NCBI GenBank assembly: GCA_026770585.1
Contig: MU646332.1
Coordinates: 1,116,327 to 1,128,084, forward strand
From: Baffinella frigidus
Lineage: Eukaryota; Cryptophyceae; Cryptomonadales; Baffinellaceae
DNA: 11,758 nucleotides
Direction: 5' to 3'
The notes under the pieces were generated by a model. It saw nothing but the letters and a program-made list of their open reading frames with translations. It was not told the origin of the DNA and searched no databases. Position 1 is the first letter of the stretch, and each line of letters starts with the position of its first letter. A program made the position numbers and the translations under genes. Positions 11,435 to 11,758 of the stretch are shown here, piece by piece.

Positions 11435-11758
11435 CCGCCCATCGCGCGCGCTGCGCATCCTGCTGGCAGGATGGCCTCCCCCACAGGCTTGGGGAACCCG
11501 ACTGAGGCAGAGCTAGGACCCTCCCCCCGCCCTGCCCCTCCAAGAAGCGAGGAGGACTGGAAATCGCACGCAGCGCCCATGCCCGGATTCGCCAGTTTAG
11601 GGCGTTTTTGGCCCGCTACACCCGCTGCCTCCTCCTGCTCTTCCTCCACCGACCCGCCAGGGGCTGCCCCTTCCCCATCCATCCACCAGATCCAGCCCTC
11701 CCCCCTGCTCCAAGCCGATGAACGGCCGATCCCCTCCTCAGCCGCCCCCCAACGACCG
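11435..11758 (+). CDS. Proline/serine-rich frame open to the window end
   Basis: The frame is open from 11435 to the window edge with its first ATG at 11471. It reads MASPTGLGNPTEAELG, SPRPAPPRSEEDWKS, FASLGRFWPATPAASS, then Pro/Ser-rich sequence, as in a disordered protein region. It contains the dispersed 24-bp motif (NPTEAELG). On minus, 11368-11682 is also an ATG-to-stop frame of 104 residues with an acidic EEEQEEAAG stretch and a basic GQKRPKLANP, so the coding strand is uncertain. The frame is 3' partial. Confidence 0.25.
11495..11518 (+). repeat. Dispersed 24-bp motif, copy 3
   Basis: AACCCGACTGAGGCAGAGCT followed by AGGA, identical at 23 of 24 bases to the minus-strand copy at 592-615. 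The two copies are 10.9 kb apart in opposite orientation. Confidence 0.75.

Overview
The window looks like nuclear DNA of a eukaryote with plant-type telomere repeats (TTTAGGG/CCCTAAA), most likely a green alga. The evidence is the telomere-like arrays, the overall GC-rich composition broken by short AT-rich foldback elements, intron-like GT..AG signals, and the absence of bacterial-style gene packing. The assignment to a lineage is inference; dinoflagellates share this telomere motif. No complete, confidently named gene is present. Most long open frames here are by-products of GC-rich or simple-repeat DNA. || Layout: 1-70 is a degenerate GGGTTGA array. 239-358 holds 39-bp repeats. 682-847 is an AT-rich foldback (MITE-like) element inside a wider inverted repeat. 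848-1120 is a short coding-like frame with an internal 29-bp duplication. 1481-1735 is a C-rich telomere-like array. 1886-1976 is a GA tract and 2614-2813 a complementary CT tract. Between them lies a broken frame (one TGA) that resembles the C-terminal part of an M41-like peptidase, then a 10-bp minisatellite. 3020-3680 is G-rich or degenerate telomere-like DNA. || 3758-4582 contains an exact 135-bp tandem duplication followed by a chaperonin-like segment. 4681-5573 is a mosaic of C-rich telomere-like DNA and two families of longer repeats. 5942-7132, read on the minus strand, is a decayed tandem array of short protein modules that resemble the RNase H1 N-terminal (viroplasmin-like) fold. Three foldback elements interrupt it, including a clear 133-bp MITE at 6933-7065. 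7286-7613 has a 62-63-bp tandem repeat with an inverted copy. 7576-7827 (minus) and 8138-8541 (both strands) carry unrecognised coding-like frames. || 9062-10595 is 1.5 kb of degenerate G-rich telomere-like DNA, with G-rich strand orientation opposite to the left array. After it come a palindrome cluster, a perfect 18-bp palindrome, a TATA-like box at 10931, a possible first exon ending at a GTGAGC donor (11361), and a proline/serine-rich frame open to the window end. || The picture is an accessory, possibly subtelomeric region: gene fragments, nested foldback elements and seeded telomere-like islands. I see no intact pathway or operon, and no demonstrable new system. The best leads are the module array with its nested elements, the repeat made of telomere-like DNA plus a fixed core, and the palindrome/TATA region.
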